Assembly (NCBI GenBank): GCA_019233755.1
Contig: JAFAMD010000027.1
Location: 1 to 64,000, forward strand
Length of the DNA: 64,000 nt
Direction: 5' to 3'
Origin: Acidobacteriaceae bacterium
GTDB lineage: Bacteria; Acidobacteriota; Terriglobia; Bryobacterales; Bryobacteraceae
A model generated the notes under the pieces. That model was not told the DNA's origin, ran no database searches, and saw only the letters and a program-made list of their open reading frames with translations. Both the position numbers and the translations under genes were made by a program. Positions 8,642 through 16,995 of this stretch are shown piece by piece (position 1 is the first letter of the stretch; each line of letters begins with the position of its first letter).

Positions 8642-10312
8642 ATGAAGACTTCCCCTTTCTTGATTAGTTCGGGCCTTGTGCTCGCGGCCGGTACCGCTTT
8701 GATCGGCGTCGCCGCGCCCACTGACACCGGAGTTCGATTTGTCGACGTTACGGCGAAAGCCGGCATCCACTTTACACATCATTCCGGTGCATCGGGCAAA
8801 AAATATCTGCCGGAGACGCTGGGTTCAGGCTGCGCGTTCGTCGACCTCGATGGCGACGGCTGGTCGGATATTCTGCTGATTAACAGTAGAGACCTGACGC
8901 CGACCGGGCACAAGTGGCTCCCGGCTTTTTATCGCAACAATCACAACGGTACGTTTACCGACGTGACCAAGGGCAGCGGCCTGGACGTGGAGATGTACGG
9001 AATGGGCGTCGCTGTTGCCGATTACGACAACGACGGACTGCCGGACATTTACATCACCGCGCTCGAGGGCGACCATCTGTTCCATAACGAAGGGCATGGG
9101 CATTTTCGCGACGTGACCACGCAGAGCGGCATTCATAACGCGAATTTCGCGACGAGCGCCGCATGGTTCGATTACGACCGCGACGGAAAGCCGGACCTCT
9201 TTGTTGCAAGTTACGTAGCGTGGAGCAAAGAGAAGGACCTGTGGTGCTCGCTCGATGGCGCGACGAAATCGTACTGCACGCCGGAATCTTACAAAGGAAC
9301 GTCATCGAAGCTCTACCACAATCTCGGGAACGGCAAGTTCGAAGACGTGACGCAGAAGGCCGGACTGGCGGATGCGACGAGCAAGGCATTGGGCGTGGTG
9401 GTATTCGACTACAACGGCGACGGGTGGCCGGATCTCTTCGTCTCAAACGACACGCAGCCGAGCAAGCTCTATCGCAACAACGGTAACAGCACATTCACCG
9501 AAGAAGGAATGCAAGCAGGCGTGGCGTACGGCGAAGACGGCGTAGCGCGAGGCGCGATGGGCGTTGATGCAGGAGACTACGACCACTCCGGCCGGCCGGA
9601 TCTTTTGGTGGGGAACTTTGCCAACCAGATGCTTGGGCTGTATCACAACGAAGGAAAGGGTTTCTTTGTCGACGAAGCGCCTTCTTCCACAGTTGGCCGC
9701 GCCAGCCTCTTGAGCTTGACCTTTGGTGCATTTTTCATTGATTACGATCTCGACGGCTGGGACGATATCTTCGCGGCAAACGGTCACATCGAGCCCGATA
9801 TCAACCGCATCCAGCCGAAGGTGCAATACAAGGAGCCGCCGCTGATGTTCCGCAACCAGGGGCATGGGCACTTTGAAAACGTAAGCGAGCAACTGGGTCC
9901 GGACTTCCGGCGTGCCATGGTGGCCCGCGGGGCGGCCTATGCTGATTTCGATCACGACGGCGATCTCGACGTGCTGGTCAGCACGAACGATGGTCCCGCA
10001 ATCCTGTTTCGCAACGACGGCGGAAACAGGAATAATTGGCTAACCGTGCGGCTGACCGGAACGAGATGCGGGCGCAGCGCGCTCGGCGCAATTGTGCGTG
10101 TCGAGAGTGCGCTGGGCAAGCAATGGAAAACCGTACACACCGGGTCGAGCTACTGCTCGCAAAGCGATCTCGCGCTCACTTTCGGGCTTGCAAAAGACAA
10201 GCAGGTCTCGTCCCTGATCGTCGAATGGCCAAGCGGAACGCGGCAACAGTTCTCAAACATCGCGCCCAACCAGTTCCTCACGATCGACGAGTCGCGCGGG
10301 ATTGTGAAGTGA
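8642..10312 (+). CDS. Exported CRTAC1-like FG-GAP / ASPIC-UnbV protein
   Basis: The 556-residue product begins with a signal-like segment (residues 1-~25). It carries seven Asp-rich FG-GAP/VCBS repeats, for example VDLDGDGWSDILL, DYDNDGLPDIY, DYNGDGWPDLFV and DFDHDGDLDVLV, which fold as an integrin-type propeller with Ca2+ loops. The C-terminal ~75 residues are an ASPIC/UnbV domain (LGAIVRVES, SLIVEWPSGTRQQFSN). This is the usual CRTAC1-like architecture of Acidobacteriota. It starts 3 bp after the cytochrome stop and ends overlapping the next start in GTGA, so translational coupling is likely. Biochemical role is not known for the family in bacteria. Confidence 0.87.
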   Translation: MKTSPFLISSGLVLAAGTALIGVAAPTDTGVRFVDVTAKAGIHFTHHSGASGKKYLPETLGSGCAFVDLDGDGWSDILLINSRDLTPTGHKWLPAFYRNNHNGTFTDVTKGSGLDVEMYGMGVAVADYDNDGLPDIYITALEGDHLFHNEGHGHFRDVTTQSGIHNANFATSAAWFDYDRDGKPDLFVASYVAWSKEKDLWCSLDGATKSYCTPESYKGTSSKLYHNLGNGKFEDVTQKAGLADATSKALGVVVFDYNGDGWPDLFVSNDTQPSKLYRNNGNSTFTEEGMQAGVAYGEDGVARGAMGVDAGDYDHSGRPDLLVGNFANQMLGLYHNEGKGFFVDEAPSSTVGRASLLSLTFGAFFIDYDLDGWDDIFAANGHIEPDINRIQPKVQYKEPPLMFRNQGHGHFENVSEQLGPDFRRAMVARGAAYADFDHDGDLDVLVSTNDGPAILFRNDGGNRNNWLTVRLTGTRCGRSALGAIVRVESALGKQWKTVHTGSSYCSQSDLALTFGLAKDKQVSSLIVEWPSGTRQQFSNIAPNQFLTIDESRGIVK

Positions 10313-11172
10313 AAGCCTTCCGAATTGCGCTGCTTGCTGCCGTATGTGCGGCCATAGCCTGCGCGCAGCAAGCTAAGGTTACAGCCGGGCAGATCATAGA
10401 CCGAATCAAGCAGAATGTTGGCGTGCCGTGGACCACGCCTACCGTGGATACGTTCAAAGCCGGGGACCCGGATACGCCGGTGACCGGTGTGGCGGTTACG
10501 ATGATGGCGACGCTCGACGTGCTGGAACGCGCCGCGGCATCCGGCAGGAACCTGGTCATCACCCACGAGCCGACGTTCTATAACCATCTGGATACGACCG
10601 AAACACTCGAAAAGCAGAACGATGCGGTGCTCGCGCAAAAGCAGAAGTTCATTGCCGAGCATCATCTCGTGGTCTGGCGCTTTCACGATCACTGGCATAG
10701 GCGCAAGCCCGACGGCATTCTGCTCGGCATGACGCACGCACTCGGTTGGGAGAAGTTTCAGAATCCGCAAAGCGAGCATCTGTTCGTGCTGCCAGAGACG
10801 ACGCTCGAGGCGCTGGCGGAGCAGGTGAAGCGGAAATTGAATATCGTCGCGCCGCGCGCGGTCGGCGACCCGCAGATGATCCTCACGAAAGTTGCCTTTC
10901 TTCCGGGTGCGGCCGGATCTGCGAGACAGATTCAGATGCTTGAACGCGACGACGTGGAAGCGCTGATGATCGGCGAAACGCCCGAGTGGGAAACCGTCGA
11001 GTACGTTGCCGATGCGGTGACGGAACACCGGCGCAAGGCGCTAGTCATTCTTGGTCATATTCCTTCCGAGCAGGCGGGCATGCAAGAATGCACGCGCTGG
11101 CTGAAGACGTTTATCCAGGATGTGCCGGTTGAATTTATTCCGGCGCGTGAGCCGTTCTGGCTGCCGCAATAA
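10309..11172 (+). CDS. Exported Nif3-like dinuclear metal-centre protein
   Basis: I choose GTG 10309, which overlaps the upstream stop by four bases (GTGA). The longer reading frame upstream is antisense noise inside the ASPIC gene. The 287-residue product starts with a clear signal peptide (MKAFRIALLAAVCAAIACAQQ). The body matches the Nif3/YbgI family, with metal-ligand regions VITHEPTFYNH, FHDHWH and ILGHIPSEQAGM. Nif3 proteins are normally cytosolic and of uncertain function (GTP cyclohydrolase-type 2 fold), so an exported version is unusual. As the last gene of the operon it probably works with the cytochrome/ASPIC proteins. Whether it is soluble, lipidated at the Cys of IACA or membrane-bound cannot be settled. 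Confidence 0.8.
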   Translation: MKAFRIALLAAVCAAIACAQQAKVTAGQIIDRIKQNVGVPWTTPTVDTFKAGDPDTPVTGVAVTMMATLDVLERAAASGRNLVITHEPTFYNHLDTTETLEKQNDAVLAQKQKFIAEHHLVVWRFHDHWHRRKPDGILLGMTHALGWEKFQNPQSEHLFVLPETTLEALAEQVKRKLNIVAPRAVGDPQMILTKVAFLPGAAGSARQIQMLERDDVEALMIGETPEWETVEYVADAVTEHRRKALVILGHIPSEQAGMQECTRWLKTFIQDVPVEFIPAREPFWLPQ

Positions 11173-11178
11173 CGGCGG

Positions 11179-12483
11179 CTACTGATTGATCACCGTGCCG
11201 TCGGGTTTCCGAACGACGCCCCAGCCGCCGTTCCGCTTTTTGTGTTCGCCCTCTTCAAATGATCCGAAGGGATATTTTGCCGCGGCCTTCTCGTCTATCT
11301 CAATGCCCCAGCCGGGTTTTTCATTTACGTACGCGTAGCCATCTTTCATTACCGGATAGCCGGAGAAGACCTCGAGAAGACGGTCGTTCGGCATAGTCCA
11401 TTCCTGAATGCCGAAGTTGGGGCAGACTATATCGAGCGTGACGTTCGCGCAGTGCCCGATGGGCGAGACATCGCCGGGACCGTGCCAGGCAGTCCTGACC
11501 TGGAAGGCTTCCGCGAGCGCGGCAATCTGACGCGCCGGAGTGAGGCCGCCTGCCTGCGAAACATGCACTCGAATGTAATCGATGAGGCTGTCTTTAATGA
11601 GCGGTGTCCATTCGCGCGGATTGTTGAAGAGCTCGCCCATGGCAAGCGGAGTAGTGCAGTTCGCGCGAATCTGGCGGAAGTAATCGATGTTTTCGGGTGA
11701 CAGCGCGTCCTCGAGATAAAAGAGCCGGAACTGCTCCATATCTTTCGCGAATTGTACGGCAAGGCGCGGCGGAACGCGCTCATGCACGTCATGCAGCAGC
11801 TCGACTTGAGGCCCCAACTCTTTGCGGCCTGCCTCAAACAGTTCGAGGGTGCGGCGAACGTACGCTTCGGGATCGAAAACTGCGTCTTGCGGTGAGGCTT
11901 GCGGAGGGTTGTGCGGACCACCAGGCGCGCCGTACGCGGCCATGCCCGGAACCCCGACCTGCAGGCGGACCGCTTTGATACCGTTCGACATGAGCTTGCG
12001 GGCCTGCTCGAGAGCTTCCGGTATCTCGCGGCCTGAGGCGTGGGCATAGATGAGAGCGGCGCGCCGGCACTTGCCGCCGAGAAGCTGATATACCGGCATG
12101 TTTGCCTGGCGGCCTTTGATATCCCACAGCGCCTGGTCGATGCCGCTGATGGCATTGTTCAAGACCGGCCCATTGCGCCAATAGGAAGAGTTGTACATGG
12201 CCTGCCAGAGATCTTCAATCGCATCGGCGGGCCTGCCGACGACAAGCGGCGCAAGATAGCGATTGACGGCCTCCACTACCAGGTCGGCACGCTGCGTAAA
12301 AGTAGCGCATCCGTATCCATAAAGACCGTCCTGATCTGTTTGAACTTTGACTACGACAAGGCGGACGCCGGCCGGTTCGGTGGCGATAACGGAAACCGTT
12401 TTGATGATCGGTGTGGGCATGCCACGCAGCAGCGGCGCGGCGGCGAGAGCGAAAAATTCGCGACGTCTTAATCGAGAGTCCAT
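11179..12483 (-). CDS. Enolase-superfamily dehydratase (ManD/RspA-like), Tat-exported
   Basis: The 434-residue protein opens with a twin-arginine-like signal (RLRRREFFALAAAPLL). The enolase-superfamily barrel ligands are visible: Asp in LLHDVHER, Glu in LEDALSPE and Glu in AMGELFNN. The His of WHGPGDVSPIGH is typical of the D-mannonate/D-gluconate dehydratase subgroup. The reaction would be dehydration of a sugar acid to a 2-keto-3-deoxy acid. Export is unusual for this family. The MFS gene lies 14 bp upstream on the same strand, so the two form an operon. Exact sugar acid is unknown; low-activity ManD-like members exist. Confidence 0.85.
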   Translation of the reverse strand: MDSRLRRREFFALAAAPLLRGMPTPIIKTVSVIATEPAGVRLVVVKVQTDQDGLYGYGCATFTQRADLVVEAVNRYLAPLVVGRPADAIEDLWQAMYNSSYWRNGPVLNNAISGIDQALWDIKGRQANMPVYQLLGGKCRRAALIYAHASGREIPEALEQARKLMSNGIKAVRLQVGVPGMAAYGAPGGPHNPPQASPQDAVFDPEAYVRRTLELFEAGRKELGPQVELLHDVHERVPPRLAVQFAKDMEQFRLFYLEDALSPENIDYFRQIRANCTTPLAMGELFNNPREWTPLIKDSLIDYIRVHVSQAGGLTPARQIAALAEAFQVRTAWHGPGDVSPIGHCANVTLDIVCPNFGIQEWTMPNDRLLEVFSGYPVMKDGYAYVNEKPGWGIEIDEKAAAKYPFGSFEEGEHKKRNGGWGVVRKPDGTVINQ

Positions 12484-12497
12484 CCGGACAAATTATT

Positions 12498-13844
12498 TCA
12501 GACGCGCTGAGCAGCCTTCGAAACCGGCGGGGGTTCGACCGCGACAGGATCGGGGTCTACGCGCAGCCAAACCAGGGCGCCGGAGGCGCACAGAATCGCC
12601 GAAACCAGAAACGACCATCCCCAGCCAAGATGATTTGCAATGACCGGGCTCAGTGAAGCCGTCAAGGCGCCACCAATCTGGCCGCCCATATTCATGAATC
12701 CGGAGACCGCACCCGCGGAACGTTTGCCGATGGCAGCACTCACCGACCAGAACGAGCTCTGCGAGACATACAGCGAGCCCGCGCCTGCAGCCAGCACGAC
12801 ACTTGCAAAGCGCGGACTCGCTACCTGGGTTCCCAAAGCGATGAATATCGCGGCGAACGCCATGCCGATGGCCGCTACCACGCAGCGGCCGGCATATTTC
12901 GAGCGGCGGCGCGTCCAGCGGTCGCTCAGGAGGCCGCCGAGCGGCGATCCCGCCGCCATCGCGAGAAACGGCAGCATGGAGTAGTACGCACTTTCCCGCA
13001 GATTCAGGCCCCGCACACCACTCAGGTAGATAAAGAACCAACTAAAGAAGATGTAGGCGGCATATCCGTAAGCGAAATAGCTGAAGGTCACGCAGAGGAT
13101 ATTGGGCTCTGTGAGGATCCGTTTCCAGGAGAGCGGCGTTTCGGAGCTGCTGGAGCGCGCCAGCGGTACGGTTTCTTCGATAAGCGATCTCTCATCAGCC
13201 CTGAGCCAGGGGTGCTCCCGCGGCCAATCACGAGCGACCAGATACCAGACCAGGCCGGCTGCGAGACCAATCGCCGCACAGCACCAGAACGCCGCGCGCC
13301 AGCCGAAGTGAAGCATGACGGTGGTAATCAAAGGCGGGGTAATTCCGGCGCCGAATCCTACTCCGGAAAAAATAATGCCGTTGGCCAGGCCGCGCTCGGC
13401 GGGAGGAATCCATCTGGCGACAGCACAGTTCGAAGCCGGATAAAGAACGGCCTCGCCCGCTCCCAGGCCGAAACGAACAGCGATGAGCAGGAGCAGGGAC
13501 CAGCCTCCGGCGTTCGGAATAATCGTCACCAGGACGCTGAACAACGCCCACCAGAGGACTCCCGCAGCCAGGATGGCGCGCGGCCCCGCTTTATCAGCCA
13601 GCCGGCCGGCCGGCGCCTGAAAGATTGCGTACCCGAGAACGAATGCGCTGAAAACCCATCCGAGCTCAACGTTGTTTAAGCGGAACGTGGTGGCGATCGT
13701 CCGTCCGGCGATGGAAATATTGACCCGGTCCAGATAGGCAATAGCACTGATGAGAAAAATGCAGATGGTTATAATCCACCGAATCTGGAATCTTAGAGAA
13801 GAACGAGTGTGGGTTTGCGCCAATCGCCTATCGTAGAACAACAC
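12498..13844 (-). CDS. MFS transporter, anion:cation symporter type
   Basis: The 448-residue product has about 12 hydrophobic helices. The N-terminal segment (YLDRVNISIAGRTIATTFRL and GRLADKAGPR) is typical of the ACS family that carries hexuronates, glucarate and other organic anions. The second half repeats the pattern with GGLLSDRWTRRRSKY. It is followed at 14 bp by the ManD-like enzyme gene, which supports uptake of a sugar acid. Upstream, 13845-14149 is non-coding and contains the promoter for this gene or for the divergent PEP-CTERM gene, or both. Substrate is inferred from context only. Confidence 0.87.
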   Translation of the reverse strand: MLFYDRRLAQTHTRSSLRFQIRWIITICIFLISAIAYLDRVNISIAGRTIATTFRLNNVELGWVFSAFVLGYAIFQAPAGRLADKAGPRAILAAGVLWWALFSVLVTIIPNAGGWSLLLLIAVRFGLGAGEAVLYPASNCAVARWIPPAERGLANGIIFSGVGFGAGITPPLITTVMLHFGWRAAFWCCAAIGLAAGLVWYLVARDWPREHPWLRADERSLIEETVPLARSSSSETPLSWKRILTEPNILCVTFSYFAYGYAAYIFFSWFFIYLSGVRGLNLRESAYYSMLPFLAMAAGSPLGGLLSDRWTRRRSKYAGRCVVAAIGMAFAAIFIALGTQVASPRFASVVLAAGAGSLYVSQSSFWSVSAAIGKRSAGAVSGFMNMGGQIGGALTASLSPVIANHLGWGWSFLVSAILCASGALVWLRVDPDPVAVEPPPVSKAAQRV

Positions 13845-14149
13845 AGGCGAGGCGCAGAGAGGAGGTGGCGCGTAGTGCGTGCCTCAGGACAGTTTGGTGT
13901 TACCGCTGAAAGCGTAATCGCACGCACTCTCAAGTGATTCGGATATCAGTACGAATGACTGCTCTCTATGTCGCAGGGCAGGGTTAGTACTCTTCGCAGC
14001 AATTTGTTGGTACTTGCAAGTAAAAGTACGTAGTCTCGAAAACGTAAGAACAAAAGTCGATTACGTCAGACGCAATTGGGCGGGCGGTTGGTGCTGTATG
14101 GCCGGGGGCCTGTCAAGTTGCATCACTAACTCTTTTGTTGGAGGCTTCA
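13845..14149. other. Intergenic region between divergent MFS and PEP-CTERM genes
   Basis: These 305 bp have no credible ORF. They contain a 12-bp perfect palindrome, TACTTGCAAGTA (14011-14022), overlapping the motif AGTAAAAGTACGT at 14019-14031. A clear ribosome-binding site, GGAGG, lies at 14140-14144. No convincing sigma-70 hexamer pair was found. Confidence 0.5.
14011..14031. promoter_or_regulatory. Candidate regulatory site: palindrome plus AGTAAAAGTACGT
   Basis: TACTTGCAAGTA is a perfect 12-bp palindrome and is fused to AGTAAAAGTACGT. The same core, AGTAAAA[GC]TAC, recurs at 15539 and 33764 in other intergenic regions. It lies about 120 bp upstream of the PEP-CTERM start. No protein is known to bind it; the site is inferred from recurrence and symmetry. 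Confidence 0.35.
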
Positions 14150-14914
14150 ATGAAGTTGCAGCGCAGTGGCATGCTGCTAGGTGTCGTAGCAGCTGCCCTT
14201 ATGCTCGGGAATGTCGCCAGCGCGGCTTCGATCTCGGGCCAGTTTAACCTTGCCGGATCCGTTTTTGTATCGAACACCATGATCGACTTCGGGTTTGATA
14301 CGAAAGTAACGCCATTGCCCCCGGGCGATCAGGCGGCAGGAGTTGTACTCCCGGCGACAGGGTCGTTCGCAGGACTGAACGTCACTGATGTTGTTTCGCT
14401 CCATAATCTGGATATCACGGTGCAAACGCCAGGACCACCGTTTCCAACTCCGGATACTAACTGGATCGAACTGGGCGTGAATCCAACGTCTGTCGGCACC
14501 ACCAGCAGTGTGGATATCAATGTCGACCTGACGCAAATTCCGATCAACTCCGCGGTTATGGCTTGTGTGCCTGGTACGAGCTATGCCAACGGCACAATCT
14601 GCCGGGCGAACAATGGCCCGATCGAGCTATCACAGGGTCCGACGGGAACAACGGCTATTCTGAATCTTGTCGGGAAGGCTCACACTGCCGGTGAGACGGA
14701 CTTCTCGGCGCTTACAGGCAAGTTCTCGGCTAACTTCGCAAACTTTACGATCGAGCAACTGCTCGCTTTGTTCCAAAGGCAGGGCTTTATCGAAACATCC
14801 TGGTCGGCGAACTTCGTAGCTGCTCCTCCGGTACCTGAACCGAGTTCTCTGGCGCTTCTTGGGGCTGGTCTTCTGGGCCTGGGCTTCTGGGGCAGAAAGA
14901 AGGTTGCCCGGTAA
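14150..14914 (+). CDS. PEP-CTERM sorting-domain protein
   Basis: The start is ATG 14150, with GGAGG 5 nt upstream; the earlier in-frame ATG at 14135 has no such site. The 254-residue product has a signal peptide (MKLQRSGMLLGVVAAALMLG...ASA), a beta-rich body without recognised domain, and a textbook C-terminal sorting signal: VPEPSSLALLGAGLLGLGFW followed by GRKKVAR. Such proteins are cleaved at the PEP motif by an exosortase and go to the outer surface or matrix. No exosortase gene is in the window, so the enzyme must be encoded elsewhere. A strong intrinsic terminator follows at 14943. Confidence 0.88.
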   Translation: MKLQRSGMLLGVVAAALMLGNVASAASISGQFNLAGSVFVSNTMIDFGFDTKVTPLPPGDQAAGVVLPATGSFAGLNVTDVVSLHNLDITVQTPGPPFPTPDTNWIELGVNPTSVGTTSSVDINVDLTQIPINSAVMACVPGTSYANGTICRANNGPIELSQGPTGTTAILNLVGKAHTAGETDFSALTGKFSANFANFTIEQLLALFQRQGFIETSWSANFVAAPPVPEPSSLALLGAGLLGLGFWGRKKVAR

Positions 14915-14942
14915 TCATCTTTCTTACCTCCTAATCTCTGTC

Positions 14943-14982
14943 CGGGAAGAATGCGGAAACGCATTCTTCCCGTTTGTTATTT
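14943..14982 (+). terminator. Rho-independent terminator after the PEP-CTERM gene
   Basis: A perfect 13-bp stem (arms 14943-14955 and 14960-14972) closes a GAAA tetraloop. It is followed by a T-rich tail GTTTGTTATTT, 29 bp after the stop codon. The stem is GC-rich at the base. It isolates the PEP-CTERM gene as a single-gene unit and may also end transcription from the minus-strand gene on the other side. Confidence 0.9.
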
Positions 14983-15008
14983 GTGGCCAGGACCGGGTTT
15001 CTGCGTTT

Positions 15009-15407
15009 TCAGCTCAGCGAGGGTTGCCGCAGGACAGGAGAGAAACGAAAGGTAGCATCCTGGCAATCGTCGACTGCAATTCTGAAGCTCTCTAACTGGT
15101 CCAGGATGGCGTCTCTTACCGGGTCGCCCAGAAAATAGACTAACCGGCGTACCTCGGCTGCCGACTCCAGTGCCTGTGCGCATGCCCGATTGGCGCGTTC
15201 CGTCTCGCCCAGATCGTAAGCCAGGTGAGCGACGGTTATGTAGGTCAATCCCGTGCTGACCTCATGGGCGATCGAGTTGAGAATTGACGCTTCGTCCCGT
15301 TGTTTTCCAGGCGGCTCCGGAAAACGTTTTGATGGCATTTGGATCTTTGTCTGCATTCCTATTGAAGTCTTCCTACGGCCAGGCATCGGCCTATCGCGCT
15401 CCTCCAC
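15009..15407 (-). CDS. Small helical hypothetical protein (paralogue of the gene at 32355)
   Basis: The 132-residue product has no recognised domain. The central stretch from TGLTYITVAHLAYDLGET through RRLVYFL aligns without gaps to the protein at 32355-32678, with 15 of 42 identical residues, including GLTY, the AY pair and a terminal RL..L. Both look all-helical and TPR-like. The start is uncertain: ATG 15407 gives 132 residues, while a later Met at 15338 gives ~109 and keeps the whole conserved region. Function is unknown; the paralogy supports that it is a real gene. Confidence 0.5.
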   Translation of the reverse strand: MEERDRPMPGRRKTSIGMQTKIQMPSKRFPEPPGKQRDEASILNSIAHEVSTGLTYITVAHLAYDLGETERANRACAQALESAAEVRRLVYFLGDPVRDAILDQLESFRIAVDDCQDATFRFSPVLRQPSLS

Positions 15408-15538
15408 TTGATTGAGCGGGCGAGCTGAGACCGAGGAGGTTTGTGCGCCGGAGCGGCCGGGGCGATTTCTCCGAAACGTTCCCAGCCGACAAGCTTCCTA
15501 CTGTGGTTTGACGTTGGCCGAACCGAGAGTCGGTGGCC

Positions 15539-15550
15539 AGTAAAAGTACT
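15539..15550. promoter_or_regulatory. Candidate regulatory motif AGTAAAAGTACT
   Basis: The sequence CAGTA-AAAG-TACTG (15538-15551) is an inverted repeat with a 4-nt spacer. It contains the 11-mer AGTAAAAGTAC seen identically at 14019. It lies about 55 bp upstream of the small gene at 15603, a position suitable for an operator or an alternative-sigma promoter element. Confidence 0.35.
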
Positions 15551-15602
15551 GGGCGGGGAAAAAGGGACGAATTTGCCGAGAGCCACCAGTGTAAGGACGA
15601 CT

Positions 15603-15821
15603 GTGGTCCGCATGATGCGACAAAATGTGAAGGCCGCACTACAAGCGAGTGTCGGCAAAGCCGTAAAAGTAACATTTGGCGGCTATACGGAGAACGTTAT
15701 TGTACTCTCCGTCGACTCAGATGGTTTCGTTTGCCGATCTGTAGCTGCCGACCCGGACGAGCCGGCAGCCGAATTCTGGCTTGCCTACAAAGAGGTCTCC
15801 GGGATCGAACAAGAACGCTAG
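15603..15821 (+). CDS. Small acidic hypothetical protein
   Basis: I choose GTG 15603, with AAGGA at 15593-15597 giving a 5-nt spacing. ATG codons at 15612/15615 are alternatives, and the longer frame back to 15441 looks non-coding. The ~72-residue product (ending SVAADPDEPAAEFWLAYKEV...) alternates beta-type strands with an acidic tail and has no signal or membrane segment. It could be a small SH3/LSm-like beta barrel, but that is only an impression. It overlaps the stop of the opposing acyltransferase gene by four bases. The candidate motif at 15539 lies just upstream. Confidence 0.5.
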   Translation: MVRMMRQNVKAALQASVGKAVKVTFGGYTENVIVLSVDSDGFVCRSVAADPDEPAAEFWLAYKEVSGIEQER

Positions 15822-16681
15822 TGAATCGCAACTCGAGGCGGCTGGCTTCTCTGCATGCCTGGGGCGTTTCCGAGATAGTAGGAAGCCTGCGGCACGTACG
15901 CCGGGAGCTCTTCGTGGATCGCACCCGGTGCGTTTGCAGCGCAAATGACCGGGACGTCTTCGATCTCGCGCCGAAGCTTTTCAAGTCTGTCCGCGTAGCG
16001 CGGATTCAAATGGCCGCTGTTGAAATACAGCACCTCGATGACGCTCCCGTACTTCGGCTCATAATAGGCGGGCAGATCGGCCAGCCTTCTCCCTCCAAGA
16101 CGGCGAAGGATCGAAGCGGAGTGATGGAGCCGGGTCGCGGTTGTGATACCGATGCCGCCGCCCAGGTGCAAAGTCAGGGCATAGGTCATCAGGGCAACGT
16201 TTACGGCTGCAGTGGAACATCGGACTTCGGGCCGCAACGCCCAGGCTCCTACTTCGCAGTAGGGCATATTGTTGTTTCTTGCGTAGGCGATCTGCTTCTC
16301 GATAGCAGAACGCAGCAGCGGACCATACCGGTGCGAGTGCGCGATGGCGGACTGGCTGGCATTGAGTTGTTCGAAGCCGCCGGCCACCGGCCGGTACCGC
16401 GCGCACCCGACAAGACGGCCAATGCCATCCTCGAGCAGAACGTGCCAACTCTGCGCATCAATCGCCTGATAATGCCGACCATCGGCTAACAACTGCATGG
16501 CGATCGGCCCGCACTCACGATATACGTTACCGCGCAGCAGCTGCGTGCCGAAAACAAGATCTCTGTGGGTCCGCTTGTCGACGGAAACTCTGCCGAGTGT
16601 CTGCGGAACATCAGCCCGGAACGGTGCAACGATCTTGAAGTGAAATCTATCTGATGGGTTAAGGTTGTGACCCTTGCTCAC
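15818..16681 (-). CDS. GNAT-fold N-acyltransferase-like protein (FeeM/autoinducer-synthase type, tentative)
   Basis: The 287-residue protein has features of a GNAT-like acyltransferase core: WHVLLEDGIGRLVGCARYR (strand-turn-strand with the small-residue loop), YCEVGAWALRPEVR and then an alpha/beta segment (GIGITTATRLHHSASILRRL) where acyl-CoA or acyl-ACP would sit. The closest type I recognise is the long-chain N-acyl amino acid synthase/exosortase-associated acyltransferase group. Location next to a PEP-CTERM gene is suggestive but not proof. No signal peptide. The start at 16681 faces a long AT-rich region. Activity and product are unknown. Confidence 0.5.
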   Translation of the reverse strand: MSKGHNLNPSDRFHFKIVAPFRADVPQTLGRVSVDKRTHRDLVFGTQLLRGNVYRECGPIAMQLLADGRHYQAIDAQSWHVLLEDGIGRLVGCARYRPVAGGFEQLNASQSAIAHSHRYGPLLRSAIEKQIAYARNNNMPYCEVGAWALRPEVRCSTAAVNVALMTYALTLHLGGGIGITTATRLHHSASILRRLGGRRLADLPAYYEPKYGSVIEVLYFNSGHLNPRYADRLEKLRREIEDVPVICAANAPGAIHEELPAYVPQASYYLGNAPGMQRSQPPRVAIH

Positions 16682-16848
16682 GTAATTCTATTTCCCCGCG
16701 CATAAGGTTGACACTGCTTGTTTCTGACGAGCCCGGCCCTTCACGAGACGGATGCAGCACTACCGCCGTGCCCCCCGAGGCGATGCCGACGGACAAGCAA
16801 CGAGCAATCTCCGAACGTGCTCCGTTACCCGAACTGAGTGAAGATTAA

Positions 16849-16901
16849 GAAAGTTTCTCCCATTCTGGACGCTGGCCCATAAGAAATCAAGCGAAACTTT
16901 C
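16849..16901. promoter_or_regulatory. 9-bp inverted repeat GAAAGTTTC / GAAACTTTC
   Basis: The two 9-bp arms (16849-16857, 16893-16901) are exact reverse complements separated by 35 nt. The distance suggests a pair of protein-binding half-sites rather than an RNA hairpin. It lies ~170-220 bp upstream of the acyltransferase start on the minus strand. Confidence 0.3.
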
Positions 16902-16972
16902 GAAATGTTTATCCAACCCCCGGTTCTGATTTATGATCTGGATCGTAAGTGAAAGAAAGAAAAGATCCTAAT

Positions 16973-16995
16973 GTATTATCTCCCCGTAATAATAC
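16973..16995. promoter_or_regulatory. 7-bp inverted repeat GTATTAT-N9-ATAATAC
   Basis: Exact arms around the 9-nt spacer CTCCCCGTA form a compact, dyad-symmetric site in AT-rich DNA. The size and symmetry are those of a dimeric repressor operator. The regulated gene is not certain, since the site lies between divergent genes. Confidence 0.3.

Noticed and set aside
14101..14120. Possible sigma-54 promoter (GG...GC) in front of the PEP-CTERM gene
   Set aside because: The GG and GC pairs are 11 nt apart instead of the required 10, and the rest of the consensus is missing.
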